Assembly: GCF_028372415.1 (NCBI RefSeq)
Contig: NC_092872.1
Coordinates: 552,247,205-552,311,204 of the forward strand
From: Notamacropus eugenii
Lineage: Eukaryota > Chordata > Mammalia > Diprotodontia > Macropodidae
DNA: 64,000 bases
Reading direction: 5' to 3'
Below, piece after piece: positions 34,375 to 45,589 of the stretch. The notes below the pieces were generated by a model that saw nothing but the letters and a program-made list of their open reading frames with translations, did not search any database and was not told the DNA's origin. The position numbers were made by a program, and so were the translations under genes. Position 1 is the stretch's first letter. Each line of letters opens with the position of its first letter.

Positions 34375-34705
34375 ATAGACATGGAGTGCAGAACTTTGAG
34401 TTTGGAAGAACTGGGTTCAAAATTCACCCCTGAAACCTTTTATTTTGGGGTGAAATCATTTTGCCCCAAGATACCTCATACAATTCCCTAGATTTAATCA
34501 TTTTATCCATAGATGAATTGATACTTACAATGGTAGAGTAAGTTCTCACACCAAAAGTTCATCCCAAAGTTAAATTAAAAAAAAAATTCTTTCTATCTTT
34601 ATGTGGCATTTCTGTCATAGTAAAAAGGGTTATACATAAAAGAGGTGAAAGACCCCAAAGCTCTGGGCTCACATGAATTAACTCTAATCATGGGGTCTGT
34701 CCCCC
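34375..34705 (+). repeat. Duplicated block, copy B
   Basis: The direct-repeat partner of 33020-33355, shifted by about 1.36 kb. Shared exact stretches include 'atccatagatgaattgata', 'gtaagttctcacaccaaaag' and 'ttctgtcatagtaaaaaggg'. Confidence 0.8.
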
Positions 34706-35080
34706 GAATGGAGGTGCTACTTACTACACACACAATGTTCATGGGACATAGGTTTCTTCACTTTATAGAAGGAATAGAAAGGATAACACTGCTTTGATAA
34801 AAAAAAAAAAATAGGAGGAGGATTGATAGATGTTTTCGCCACACACAATAAATAGATTAAAAACATAGAAATACTTTTTTGGAGCAAATAGATGTCAGTC
34901 CAATAGGAAATAGCAAAGATTGACTTTACATACATACCATTGTAAGATGAAGCCTGGGAAAGAGCTATGATCCAACAGCAAAATCCAAAGGTCATTCTTG
35001 GGCATGATCCACATTAATTCAGTCAATCTGTAGATAGATATATTGGACAAATAACTAAGTCATGCAGATTATTTGCAGAA
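34706..35080. other. Unassigned sequence
   Basis: No named repeat and no supported gene. An A13 run is at about 34798-34811. Confidence 0.35.
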
Positions 35081-35720
35081 ATGGAGAGGTTATAATAGCA
35101 TTTCAGGACCAGGTCATTAGCACCAGAAATTACAGGTGAATTATCCTCAAACCTATTGGATTTAAATGCTCATAGCAGAATATGCAAGTATGCAGTAGAA
35201 ACCCTGCAATGCATCACTGTATGATGTAAAATTTTAGTTTTCACCAACTATCTAGCAAAACATAGCTTGGTACCTACGTGTATATATCAGAAACTGACTG
35301 TAGTTCATAAACTACTAAGCAGTATATCTCTGGACTTCAAATATATTTCAAAATACTCCTGAGAGGTTAACAAATGAACTCTATTGAACATGGATCATTA
35401 TGATAGGAATTATTACCTACAATTGCTGATTTATATGATTGATCCATGTGAATTTATAAGTTATGACATTCATAAATATTTCTAAGCTATGTATAATAAA
35501 AGCTATTTGAAAAATGGAGTTCTAGATTTAAAGCCATATATGAACAAGATAATGTATATATTATTCCCATATTTCTATCTGCCACTAAAGTTGTCCCAAA
35601 GATGATTTCAGTGAGTCTATATGTTACTATATTCTAATACTTTGTGAATTAGAAAGTTCAATAATTTCCCCACATATATGTTAATCTGCAGGTTATTAAA
35701 TGTAAAGGAACAAGAGCAGG
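35081..35720 (+). mobile_element. Decayed non-LTR retrotransposon 3' remnant (copy 2)
   Basis: Shares with the 16.2-16.8-kb remnant the order 'gaacaagataatgtatatat' (about 35540; copy 1 has 'gaacaggataaggtatatat'), then 'gttgtcccaaagatgatttc' (about 35591), then 'gagtctatatgttactatat'. Both copies are plus strand. The clade is not resolved. Confidence 0.45.
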
Positions 35721-35789
35721 ATAGTGACTTTTCCTAAGGGCCTTTATTTTTCTGAACACCATCCAAAAAATGAAAAAAGATGAATAGCA

Positions 35790-35871
35790 TGATGATGATG
35801 ATGATGAAGAAGAAGAAGAAGATGATGATGATGAAGAAGAAGATGATGGTGATGATGATGAAGAAGAAGAA

Positions 35872-35911
<40 letters not shown>
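35790..35911. repeat. Mixed (GAT)n/(GAA)n trinucleotide tract
   Basis: About 40 triplets of GAT and GAA alternate in blocks. Any frame through it gives Asp/Glu runs or, antisense, Ser/His/Leu runs. Those frames are repeat products. Confidence 0.95.
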
Positions 35912-35913
<2 letters not shown>

Positions 35914-36660
35914 GAGGCAAACGAAGTACCCACCTCTTTATGAGACTCAAATGAGATAAAATATGTAAAGTGATTTGAAAACTTTAAGGTATTTTATCAA
36001 AGCCACCTATCATTTATTATTTTATTTATTAATATTACTCCTGAATGTTAGATTTGCATCCTATTTGGAGTTAATCAACCAGCTGATATTTTCTAAAGTT
36101 TATAAAAGAACAATTTTCAAAATTCTTATGAGTTTTTTTTTAAAATAACTTTTCTCTGTTAATTGTCATTTTTTAATCAGCTTCTTCTGTGTATAGGTTG
36201 TGGGGAAGAGGGAGACAATTTTCTCACTTACCATAAGAAAGGTATCCTTCTCAACAATCCTGGCACTCTTCATTATTACTTCTCTTTTTTCTCTGATAAT
36301 TGTACCTAGTCCCTCCTTTTGCCCTTGGTTTGGATGGTAGTAGTACATAAGATAAGGCATAAACATCAGGCCTATGAATAAACTGAGTCATAAAGCAAAG
36401 CAGAGGTACATTAAAGCTATGGCAATTAAATCTTCATTATATAAGCTTTGATGGAACTAAAGTATAATTCAGTTTTAATGCACAGGGGAGTATTTCAGAA
36501 CGACCTGAAATTAATCAAGACTCTGCACAATGTTTAGCAGTTTTTGTACTACCTTCAGATTTCTATTTTTTTGAGTGGGCCCAGTTCTGAGATTTCACCA
36601 GTATGAGGAGAGGCCAGTGAAAACTGTCCTCAACTTACGTATCTCATACTTTCTCTGCAA
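35912..36660. other. Unassigned, with a short SINE-tail fragment at the start
   Basis: 'tgagactcaaatgagataaa' to 'aaagtgatttgaaaacttta' (35940-36000) is a SINE tail, so the trinucleotide tract probably grew inside a SINE. The rest is unassigned. Confidence 0.4.
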
Positions 36661-36682
36661 TTATAGTCTTAGAGAGTTGCCT

Positions 36683-36810
36683 AGAGCAGTGGTGTCAAAC
36701 TAAAATAGAAATGGAGGATACCAAACCATATATATTGGGATCCCTGTCAATTGTATATTGACTTAGAAGAACCACATGTTTATATGCACTCAATGCACTA
36801 CGTCATACTA
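36683..36810 (+). mobile_element. hAT-like DNA transposon end
   Basis: 'cagtggtgtcaaactaaaa' is the type of terminal sequence seen in Charlie-group hAT elements. It is followed by 'ggatccctgtcaattgtata' and 'gacttagaagaaccacatg', which I recognise as marsupial hAT interior. Only one end is seen. Confidence 0.45.
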
Positions 36811-37139
36811 GAGAAATAGAGGACCAGCCACTAAACAAACACACCTGATTGTGTGACCCAGGACTTCTCAGGGCTCTCAGAAACTCTCTAAAACTCTAGT
36901 TGTAGTGAGAGTACTGGTCTTCTCTGATGAATTTGCTCATCTGGAAGCTTTGTTGATCAAGAAATTAAAGATCCAGTCCCAATCCTACCCAGGATGGTAG
37001 AGGAATTACTTAGCGATTGCTTTATTTGTATAAAGTTTTCATGAATCACAATTTTACGTAAAATGACATTATTTAGTGCTGGAAGCGGCCTTAGAAATCA
37101 TCTGTTTATGCCATCGCAGCATCGTAGGATTTAGTACAG

Positions 37140-37230
37140 GAAGGGCCCTTTGAGATCATGTAATAATAATGTCAGTAAAAACAAGTAGTAATGCCTAGCA
37201 TTCATATAGCACTTTTTTGTAGTGCTGTAA
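37140..37230 (+). repeat. SINE (MIR3-like), 5' part before the solo LTR
   Basis: 'agcattcatatagcactttt' and 'gtagtgctgtaa' form the start of a MIR3-type SINE that resumes after the LTR at 37844. Confidence 0.65.
37225..37230. repeat. Target-site duplication of the solo LTR, left copy
   Basis: CTGTAA, identical to 37844-37849. Confidence 0.9.
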
Positions 37231-37843
37231 TGCTAGGGTTGGAAGCTCAATTCCATGTGGACAGTCTCGGGCTGGTAAAGGTGGGAACTTCTAAATCTTA
37301 GAGTTCTCACGAGACCCCCCCAGGAAACGACTGGGAATCGAGGTGAACCGAGCTATCTCGTGTATTTCCGCCTCTTCCCGTGAGAAACGTGATGGGAGAG
37401 AGCTCTCCCCGCCCTCGAGATTGTCCCGGATCTGGGCACACTATTGTTGTCTAACAGCACGGTATTCAGATGCAAACTATGCTGCTGGAGAGTCTAAGTA
37501 GGATCAGGAAAGCCTGAAAGCGCTCTTGGGTGCAGGGGCGTGGAGCGGACAGGACAACAAGGCTCTGCTTTTCCTCTCTCCTCTCTCCCCTCCCCCTCTC
37601 TCCCCACTTGTACTTCTACTTCCAATCTCTTATTGTAAGATCTTTGCCTCCTTGGGAGATCTTTCTCTTTCCCTCCTAAGGAAGAATTCCCCTGCACTTG
37701 TAACTAGACCCTGAAATAAAGCTCAACCCTTGTTCGACTCTGGAACGTCCTTTCTCTCATACGAGCATCCGGTTTGGCCAACCGAAGACCTCGGGAGGTG
37801 AGGTAAGAAGACTCGGGTAGCCCTCAGGCCTCTAGGCTTGGCA
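37231..37843 (+). mobile_element. Solo LTR of the class II ERV group, 613 bp
   Basis: Related along its whole length to the LTRs of the 21.5-24.8-kb provirus, though clearly diverged. Shared blocks include 'ggaagctcaattcc', 'gtggacagtctcgggc', 'cttctaaatcttagag' and 'ggaacgtcctttctctcata'. It has TG...CA ends and a poly(A) signal AATAAA at 37715-37720. The exact 6-bp duplication CTGTAA shows real integration followed by LTR-LTR recombination that removed the interior. Confidence 0.92.
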
Positions 37844-38085
37844 CTGTAAGGTTAACAAAATACTTTACAAATATTTTATCCTCACAGCAACCCTGGAAGA
37901 TGGGTAGCATTATCATCCTTATTTTGCCAGTGCAGAAACTGAGGCCGACAGAGGTTAATTGACTTGCTCAGGGTCACATACCTGGGAAGTGCAAAGCTAG
38001 ATTTGGATTTCGGTCTTCCTGAATCCAGAGCAAGTGTTCTATCCATGGTATGTCCTAGTTGCCTCTTAGCTAGTCCAATATCTTC
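37844..38085 (+). repeat. SINE (MIR3-like), 3' part after the solo LTR
   Basis: It continues with 'tactttacaaatattttatc', 'cctcacagcaaccctggaag', 'gcagaaactgaggccgacag' and 'cttgctcagggtcacatacc'. Joined to the 5' part it gives one SINE. Confidence 0.8.
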
Positions 38086-38544
38086 ACTTTCCAGATGAGG
38101 AAATTATGTCCTACAGGGAATACGTGATTTCCATAAAGTCATACATTACCTGTTCTTAACAGAGCCAGTATTCAAACTAAGGTTCAATTGCTGCAAAGGC
38201 AGTGATCCTTTCAAAACTTCACAATGTCCTTAATGTATACTTACTATTATGCCTAAGTTAGGCCATAGACTATGATTAAGAGCACTTCATGGCATGGACT
38301 GTAACACCAGCATGATGCCTGGTCTAGATGGAAGTTTTCAGTGGTAGCATATTAATTGATAACGACCCCAAAGCAAGGGAAGCTCACTCAAAGGGGGAAC
38401 AAATTGCCATTAAAATAGGAATTATAGAAAGAAAGGATGAACAGTGTGTTGGTGAGAAGAACCAGCGCCAACAGAAAAAATGATCCACAAGATGTTGAAA
38501 ACCCCTATTCAAATAGGAGGCTTGAAGACAAACAGTAATAGAAA

Positions 38545-38795
38545 GTTGGTACAATGGAAAGAGAATTAGACATTGAGTCAGAAAGAGATGAATTCTAATC
38601 TTCTCTCCAGTATTAGCTTTATGACCCAAGGCAAGTTACTTAAGCCTCTTTCAAACTCAGTTCCTCATTTATAAAAACTGAGGTTTAATTATATCACTGA
38701 GTGATTCTAAGGATCAGATGAGATCATGGGCAAAGTGCTTTACATATCTTAAAGTGTTTATGAATGTTAGCTATTATAATATTGATAGTAGCAAT
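38545..38795 (+). repeat. tRNA-derived CORE-SINE
   Basis: 'acaatggaaagagaattaga', 'tatgacccaaggcaagttac', 'ggatcagatgagatcatggg' and 'tatgaatgttagctattata' give head, core and tail. Confidence 0.75.
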
Positions 38796-39690
38796 AAGAG
38801 GAGGAGAAGCAGGATGAAGAAGGGGGGGAGGGACAGGAATTGGGCACACTCTATGGACTGAGAATATTAATTTCTCTTTGAGCCTTAGCTTAATAATGCT
38901 AATACCTCCCTATTTGTAGCTCAGAATATTTTCTAGCTGTGAACAGCTCCAGGCTACTAATAGCATTTCCCTCACGGGAAACAGTCAAGTTTTATATGAC
39001 AACAGACACATTCCTCCTGTTCTACTTCTCTGGACTAATGAGGATTTGATTTCTCTTCTACTCACCTTTCCCCCTGCCTTTTCATCTGAGTCTCCCACTG
39101 ATCAGTGCTTCCTATTTTGCAAATGCAACATGTTTTCTTTGTGATTCCTATTATGAAAATGGGCCTCCAGTTTTCTGCATTTTGGGGAAAACTGCTTGAT
39201 TTCTTCTGGCAGAATTGAAAAGTTATAATCTCCTGGAGAACACTCAAGCTGTGCCATTATACCGTGCCTCAATTTGTCCAACTCTTCTTACAAATTTAAT
39301 GGACATAGCTTTTTTTTTTTTTAATGAAAAGCTAAATAAAAACATTGTAAATTGCAAGTTGCTTTCATATATGTCTTGACTTGTAATGAAGGATATACAT
39401 TCATTGATAGCAAAGTCTCATAGGAGCTTGGTTTTACACTTTTATTAATTTCCAGTTAATTTTCTTTTGAAGAGTTTGTGTTCAATTTGATAAAGAATAT
39501 CCTGCTTTTAGATCACAGAGAAAATGAAAACAGATGATGGGGGTAAAATCCCATCTAATCTCAGTGATATTGCTAAATAGGTTTTATCTATTTCAACATC
39601 AATATATTTTGCTTTGAACATATATATTTACATATTACTTCTATTTGCTTCTTCAGAAAATATTTTAATTTCATTATTTTTCTATGTTCA
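38796..39690. other. Unassigned sequence
   Basis: A purine-rich patch (38797-38835) and an otherwise ordinary stretch. No gene or named repeat. Confidence 0.35.
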
Positions 39691-39935
39691 ACATACAATG
39701 TAGTGACTACACCTTTATAGAGCAATGGGACCTATGTAGTGACAGCTAATCAAGGCTGGTCCTTTCATTTTACATCTACTGAATATAGGGTAGAGGTTTT
39801 GCCTAGGATTGTCAGATGTAGTCCCAGAAGAGGCTAGGGGTAAGTGACTTAACCAGTATCATATATGTAACAGAGTCAGGATTCCAGTCCATATCCTAGG
39901 ATTCCAAATCCATGCTCCTTTCTTGAACTTGTATG
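39691..39935 (+). repeat. MIR-like fragment
   Basis: 'ggggtaagtgacttaaccag', 'gtaacagagtcaggattcca' and 'gattccaaatccatgctcct' follow MIR order. Confidence 0.5.
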
Positions 39936-40149
39936 GTCCATGATATCTATCCTATGACACACACATACATAGAGTAGATGACCAGAGAATATGATTAAAA
40001 GCTCTCTTTGTATACTTTGTGTCACATGAATACCATAAGAAGGTTAACCTTCCTCATTCTTTTATCCTCTATAGTAATGGAAATGCATAGTGCCACAATT
40101 TGACTCAGAAGAATTCTCTTTAGACCCTGACTCATGATCTTGGTTCTCT

Positions 40150-40500
40150 CTGTATTAGATTGTGGGCTTGTTAAGAGTGGAAATTTCCTGTGTTTTATAT
40201 ATGAATCCTTAGATATTATCACAATACTTTGCCCACCATACTCACTTGATGGAATGCTTTTTCATTCATTCCTTCATTCATTCACCCATTTGACACACTC
40301 ATAATTACATATTTCTATTCCTTTTTGAGTTTACAAAGTACTTTTCTCACAGCAATCCAGTGAGGCAAGTAGTATAAGTTTATTTATCATCTCCATTTTT
40401 AGATATAAAAGTACTGAGATGCTAAAGAAACTGACAGGACACAGACTCAAATCCATTTCTTCCTCAAACAAACCCAGTGCCCCTTCTATTTATTATTTCT
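40150..40500 (+). repeat. L2 tail followed by MIR3-like fragment
   Basis: 'attgtgggcttgttaagagt' with 'ttcattcattccttcattca' is an L2-type end. 'tacaaagtacttttctcaca' and 'gcaatccagtgaggcaagta' are MIR3-like. Confidence 0.55.
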
Positions 40501-40589
40501 CAATTTCTCTCAGAAAATTTGGATAAAATTGTGAAATTATAAAGTTCTAAAGTATATCAGCCAGATATACTCAAGTATTAGTTGCTGAA

Positions 40590-40830
40590 CTTTTTGAGTT
40601 AGCAAAGGATTGAAGACCCAAACATAAAATACATGCCCATTAATTGGAAATAGTCACTAAAATTGTGGTACAAGAGTATAATGATATATAGTTCCATCCT
40701 GGGAGAAAATAAATATGAAGAACTCAGAGAACATTGGAATACTTTATGTGAACTAATGAATGAATGAACAAAGCATCTATTAAGCCCAGACAGTCCCCAC
40801 TGTCAAGGAGCTCACATTCTAAAAGGGGAG
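40590..40830 (+). repeat. L1 3' fragment and mammal-wide repeat fragment
   Basis: 'tgcccattaattggaaatag' and 'ttgtggtacaagagtataat' are the L1 3' block (plus strand). 'gtcaaggagctcacattcta' is the opening of the mammal-wide repeat. Confidence 0.5.
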
Positions 40831-40832
40831 TC

Positions 40833-40833
<1 letters not shown>

Positions 40834-40914
<81 letters not shown>

Positions 40915-40990
40915 TATATACACACATGTGTACACACACTATTTCATATATACATAAACATGTGTGTATAGGTACATGTGTACATACACA
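40834..40990. repeat. Long (TA)n with flanking (CA)/(TG) microsatellite
   Basis: About 36 TA units to 40905, then CA/TATA and TG variants. A perfect self-complementary tract. Confidence 0.95.
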
Positions 40991-41049
40991 CATATGAAAG
41001 GTTTCAGATAGAGAGTTCCTATTAGGGTGCAGCAGAAAAGCATATATGA

Positions 41050-41700
41050 AGACCTTTAATATTCACTTTAACTGATAAATCATTTCAGCTTCTGATGCTG
41101 AACATTTTTCAGTGTCAAGTACTGTACCAAGAAATATGATCTCCTGAGTCTTCAGTAGCTGGAATTGTTGAACTCTCAGGGGCAATTTCCAGTCTACATC
41201 TCCAAAGGAATTGCTTCTCAGGATTATAGGTGAGGGCATTGTACTGTAAACATTCTATTCTCGTGGACTCTTGTCTTCAGGGTCCTGATCTGTCTTCTTT
41301 GGGATTTGAGGGGAGATGGTCATCAAGATGGTGGTAGTCACTTGACTTGCCTGGGACAAAATGCCTCCCGTTTCTCTTTCAAGGTGCCGGATTACTTCAG
41401 CTAGGCTGAATTGCTGCCCTATGAGTGCCAGTCAGTTGTCAATCAGTGAGAAGGGCTGTTCCTTTCTGCACAGCAGTTACTTCTCCAGATGATGGCCATG
41501 GTGATTGGGCTGGAAGCAAAACCAGTAGTCTCAGGGATGCTGATAATCCCAGAACTCCTGCTTCTATCTGTCTTTTAGTGTCAACTAGCCAGCAGTTAGC
41601 CACACTGCTTGCAGTGGTGAGCAAATTGAGTTCCCTCTTTGCAATGATTTCTTCCTCAATAATAGCTATCTGGGGTAGGCAGGATAAAGTAAGGAAAATC
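41050..41700 (-). pseudogene. Possible decayed coding sequence, unidentified
   Basis: On the minus strand, low-stop frames run in series. One carries 'IAIIEEEIIAKRELNLLTTA' and 'DTKRQIEAGVLG'. After a frame change, a frame carries 'FSLAEVIRHLERETGGILSQ' and 'TTTILMTISPQIPKKTDQDP'. A single TAG is then followed by 'SFGDVDWKLPLRVQQF' and a stop at about 41053. The composition is protein-like and less AT-rich than its surroundings. I do not recognise the protein. It could also be chance or a repeat consensus. Confidence 0.35.
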
Positions 41701-42044
41701 AGGAAACAATATAATTAATAATCATTCAAATATTCTGTGTGTTTTCTATGGAACAAGTATTTTGCTAGGTGACAGGGATGCAGAAGCAAAGTGAAACAGA
41801 AAGAAATGTACAAAAATAAAAATGGAAAGAATCTTTAAAAAGTAACCTAGCAATAATAGTATGATCCAAAGGTAGGCAGAGTAAGCAGAATCCAAACAAC
41901 AATATATAACATGACCATCATAACATAACTGAAAAGACGACCAAAAAGAAGCCAAATCTGAACAATTGGAAAAAACCATAGCAATGTTTCCAGAGAATAA
42001 TAAGTCTATCTCCTTTCTCACTGAAGACAAACAGAAGACTGCTG

Positions 42045-42290
42045 CTGTTGGTGTTCAGTCTTCTCAGACTTTTCATGAACCCACTTGAGGTTTTCTTGGC
42101 AAAGATCCTGGAGCGGTTTGCCATTTCCTTCTCCAGCTCCTTTTATAGATGAGGAAACTGAGTTAAGTGGCTGGTCTAGGGTCACGCAGCCAGTAAGTGT
42201 CTAAGGCGGCATCTGAACTCACAAACATGAGTCTTCTTGATTCCAAGTCCAGTGCTCTAACCACTACACCACCCAGGTACCCTACAGGAC
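42045..42290 (-). repeat. MAR1-type tRNA-derived SINE, minus orientation
   Basis: Reading the minus strand, the head 'cctgggtggtgtagtggtta' is followed by 'ggacttggaatcaagaagac', 'gcgtgaccctagaccagcca' and 'aggaaatggcaaaccgctcc'. It is complete and well preserved. Confidence 0.88.
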
Positions 42291-42479
42291 AACCAGGGCA
42301 GAATATTACATGCATTATCAAAAATTGTCACTGTATTTGTGAACTTTAACTTAACTGTTGTTGCAATATTATGGGTTATTATGTAATTACAGTGACCAAG
42401 TTTGTGTTAAGAGATGAAGTGAAAAACTGCACCTCCTTGTCTTCATTGCCAAGGTGAGAATCTGAAGGCATGGAATACA

Positions 42480-42658
42480 CACGCACACGCACACACATAT
42501 ACATACACATATGTATGTGAGTATATGTGTAAGTATGTGCATATATACACATATGTACTTGTATATGTATGCACATATACATATATATATATATGCAATT
42601 TGATAAACCCCTTATGTCATTTGGTTTTGCTGAACTGTTTTCCTTTTCTTTTTTTTTC

Positions 42659-42690
<32 letters not shown>

Positions 42691-42700
42691 TTTTTCCAAT
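42480..42700. repeat. CA/TA-type and (TTTC)n microsatellites
   Basis: An alternating purine-pyrimidine stretch (about 42480-42596), then a (TTTC)n run (about 42650-42690). The two short frames through it are by-products. Confidence 0.9.
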
Positions 42701-42749
42701 CTTGGTTTTAAGGGAAAGTTGTTTGGTAAGATAGGTGGGAAGAATGTAT

Positions 42750-43610
42750 TTGACAATGAATATGATGTTAAGAAAATGATATTTTTTTCTCTTGAAGCAA
42801 ATTCAGAGAAACAGGGAATTCTGTTCTCAGTTTGGTTGTCTGAAAGCAGTCACTTGTAGACTAATGCTCCATTGGGTAATGCAGTGTTGAAAACTAATTA
42901 ACACTGGGGCTGTAGCGTAAGACTGAGAGAAACTCGTTCCCTGGGATTTTTGATTCAATCAAGACCTAGCATTTAAGCTTGTTCAGTAGAACTAGGTGAA
43001 AATAAGTCTTCATCCACACCCAGGGCCCTCTGCTACTTCTCTCTTGAGATGTCTTCTTGCACGCTGCAGATGCCACCCAGTATTTAAGAAAAGATACACA
43101 TGGAGCAAACTGACAAAGAAAGTAGATGACAGCAACCTCGAGTTTATTGGCTGCTGAATATGAGGAAGAGTGAAGGTTGAGAGTGTTGTGTGCCTTCAAA
43201 TCTTACACAGTAAGAAAAGAACAGGGAGTTACAGAGGACAGCTCACTGAATGCTTTTGGTATGCTGGTTTCCATTTCAGAGCTCTGCTACCCACTCCATA
43301 AAGCCCTTGTGAGGCCCAGGGTGCTTTTGAAATGGGATTGTAAGTTCTTTGGTTATAGATATGCCATTCAAAAGCTCCCCAGGTGGCCTCTCCATACAGC
43401 CTCCCCTCCAGCCTGAAAGGGTGATTGCTAAGTGTAGTTAAGATACACTAAGAGAGGAAGGAAATAGAATTCGACCACAAAAGGAAAAAAAAATGGTGCT
43501 GTAGGCCAGCTGTCCAAAAGATTTAGGATGAGAATGTAATCATTCTTACTGTATCTCCTAACCCCTGTAAGTCAGTGAGCTGTTTTGTTCGATACCTTAT
43601 TCCTCAATAT
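42750..43610. other. Unassigned, apparently single-copy
   Basis: I recognise no repeat. Open frames of 77-79 aa on both strands (42966-43199, 43177-43416) carry no motif. Confidence 0.35.
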
Positions 43611-43614
43611 TCCT

Positions 43615-43760
43615 AGGGAATGTGTGTATGTGTTTGCATGTATGTGCTTGTGTTTTTATTTATATGTATACATACATATGTGCGTACATTTGTACATGCA
43701 TATATAGGATGTGTCTACATATATACATAAATATATACATACATGTACACAATCTATCAT
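43615..43760. repeat. TG/TA-rich low-complexity stretch
   Basis: Imperfect TGTG/TATA/CATA units. Confidence 0.8.
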
Positions 43761-43899
43761 TCAGTTGAGCAAGATCTCTGTATCACCCATACATTTGATG
43801 GATGAACTTCTCCCAAGAAAAGTGTAAATGTCAACTCAGTCTTGACTTCATGAATGTGAGACAAAAAATGCCAGGTTGTCCATATTGGCAAAACAAAAA

Positions 43900-44230
43900 A
43901 TCAGCACAGTGTAATCAAAAGAACACTGGATTTGAAATCAAAAGGACTGAGTTTGAATCTTGGCTCAGCTACTTTTTGCCTGTGTCTCTTAAGTATCTCA
44001 CTTAACCTATGATGACTGACTAAATTGTGGTATGTAAATGTAATGGAATATTACCATGCCACAAGAAATTATGAAATGAACAATTTCAAGGAAACTGATG
44101 TATTTAGGAATTAGTGCAGATTAAAGTGACCAGAAGTAGAACAATTTATATAAACATTATATTGTTACATTATATATATTATATGAAACATAACTTTGAA
44201 AGACTTTAGGACTATGATCAATGAAATGAA
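43900..44230 (+). repeat. tRNA-derived SINE head followed by L1 3' fragment
   Basis: 'cagcacagtgtaatcaaaag', 'ggactgagtttgaatcttgg' (SINE, 43900-44010), then 'attgtggtatgtaaatgtaa' and 'taccatgccacaagaaatta' (L1 3' block, 44025-44230). Confidence 0.6.
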
Positions 44231-44830
44231 AAAAATTAGGAATAAAAGCCAATAAAGGTGAAACACACCATTCACTTACTGACAGAGAAATAATGAATTT
44301 AAAAATACAGAAAAAGATAAAAAAAATTAGGACATGATTAATCTAGAAATTCAATTTTGACAGATTATATATATATTTAAGAATTTGTTTTAGAGATTTG
44401 TTTTATTTGCTTTGAGAGACAGTTTGTTTGATTTGCTTAACAAGAAGGAGAGCCAAAATAATTTTTAAAAATCTTTTTAATGGAAAAGTTGAGGAAATAA
44501 AAAACAAACAAACAAAAAAAAAAACCTTTCTAGTCCTTAGTCTCCTAAATTTCTAAAAACAAGCACTTGAACTAGATGCTCTCTAAAATCGCTTTGGTCT
44601 TTAAATGTTACAGCCTAACAGGCTTACAACATAGATGACTTTAATAAATTCTCATAAACTGATTTGTTTATGAAAGTTTCTATGCATTCAATCAACAAAA
44701 GCCTTAACAGTTTCTCAGCATTTTGCCAGAATTAATAAGATGTTTTTCAGAGTAATAAAAGTCCCCCATCTTCCTGAGTTTTCCCATGGTCTCTGGAACA
44801 ACTTGTGTTTCATAGGCTTGGGATATCTGG
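44231..44830. other. Unassigned AT-rich sequence
   Basis: No named repeat or gene. Confidence 0.35.
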
Positions 44831-44834
44831 CAGA

Positions 44835-45125
44835 TTGGACTTTCGATGTGAATTTCAGCTCTGAGACCTAATAACTGTATGGACCTAAGCAAGTCACTTA
44901 ATTTTGTAGTAACTCACTTAGTTTGAGGAGACAGTGTTAGGGCTACAGTCAGACAACCAGGGTTCAAATCCCTCATTTTACCAATGCTGTTTGGTATCTA
45001 TTGATCTTGGGTCTCAGCTTCCTCATATGTAAAATAAGATTATTGGATTAGATGGCCTCAGTTATTTTCCTCTATTTAAAAAAAAAGAAGAAAATATAAT
45101 CTCTAAGATCCTTTCCAGTTTTAAT
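44835..45125 (+). repeat. tRNA-derived SINE sequences
   Basis: 'ctaagcaagtcacttaattt', 'ccagggttcaaatccctcat', 'ctcagcttcctcatatgtaa' and 'tctctaagatcctttccagt' indicate overlapping or nested SINE copies. Confidence 0.6.
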
Positions 45126-45239
45126 TTATCCTAAAAGCCAATACTATTCTCCATCCACCCAGGGCCCTTGTGTTTTCTTTGCTCTACTCTCTGAAAAGAA
45201 TCTAATGGAGTATTTTCATTTGGTTAAATCAAAGCCTGT

Positions 45240-45255
45240 GGGTGGGTGGGTGGGT
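45240..45255 (+). other. G-quadruplex-forming (GGGT)4 motif
   Basis: Four GGG runs at 45240-45242, 45244-45246, 45248-45250 and 45252-45254 separated by single T. This is the tightest standard quadruplex pattern. A C-rich partner segment (CCCCACCCACCAACC) follows from about 45271. Confidence 0.8.
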
Positions 45256-45589
45256 GTGGCTGTGTATATTCCCCACCCACCAACCTTAGGCCCTAAGAGG
45301 CTGGGAGGGGGAAGATGCAAAAACTTAAAAGGCGTAACACATGCAGCCATAATGAAGGCCAAGACTAAAATAAACTGGGGAGGGTGATATATTGCAGTAG
45401 GAAGAAACATTTGCATAAGAGGAAAGCTATTTTAGCCAAATAGCTAATAAAGACCTGAGAGTTACCTAGAGCAAATAACCACTTCAAGGCATCAAAGGCT
45501 ACACTATTTCAAAACAACAGAGGGAAACAAAACTTGGATATATTGCACCTCTCATTTTTCTATCATCCATGGAAAGGAAATTCAGCATG

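Noticed and set aside
35658..35933. Poly-Ser and poly-His frames on the minus strand
   Set aside because: They are translations of the GAT/GAA microsatellite.
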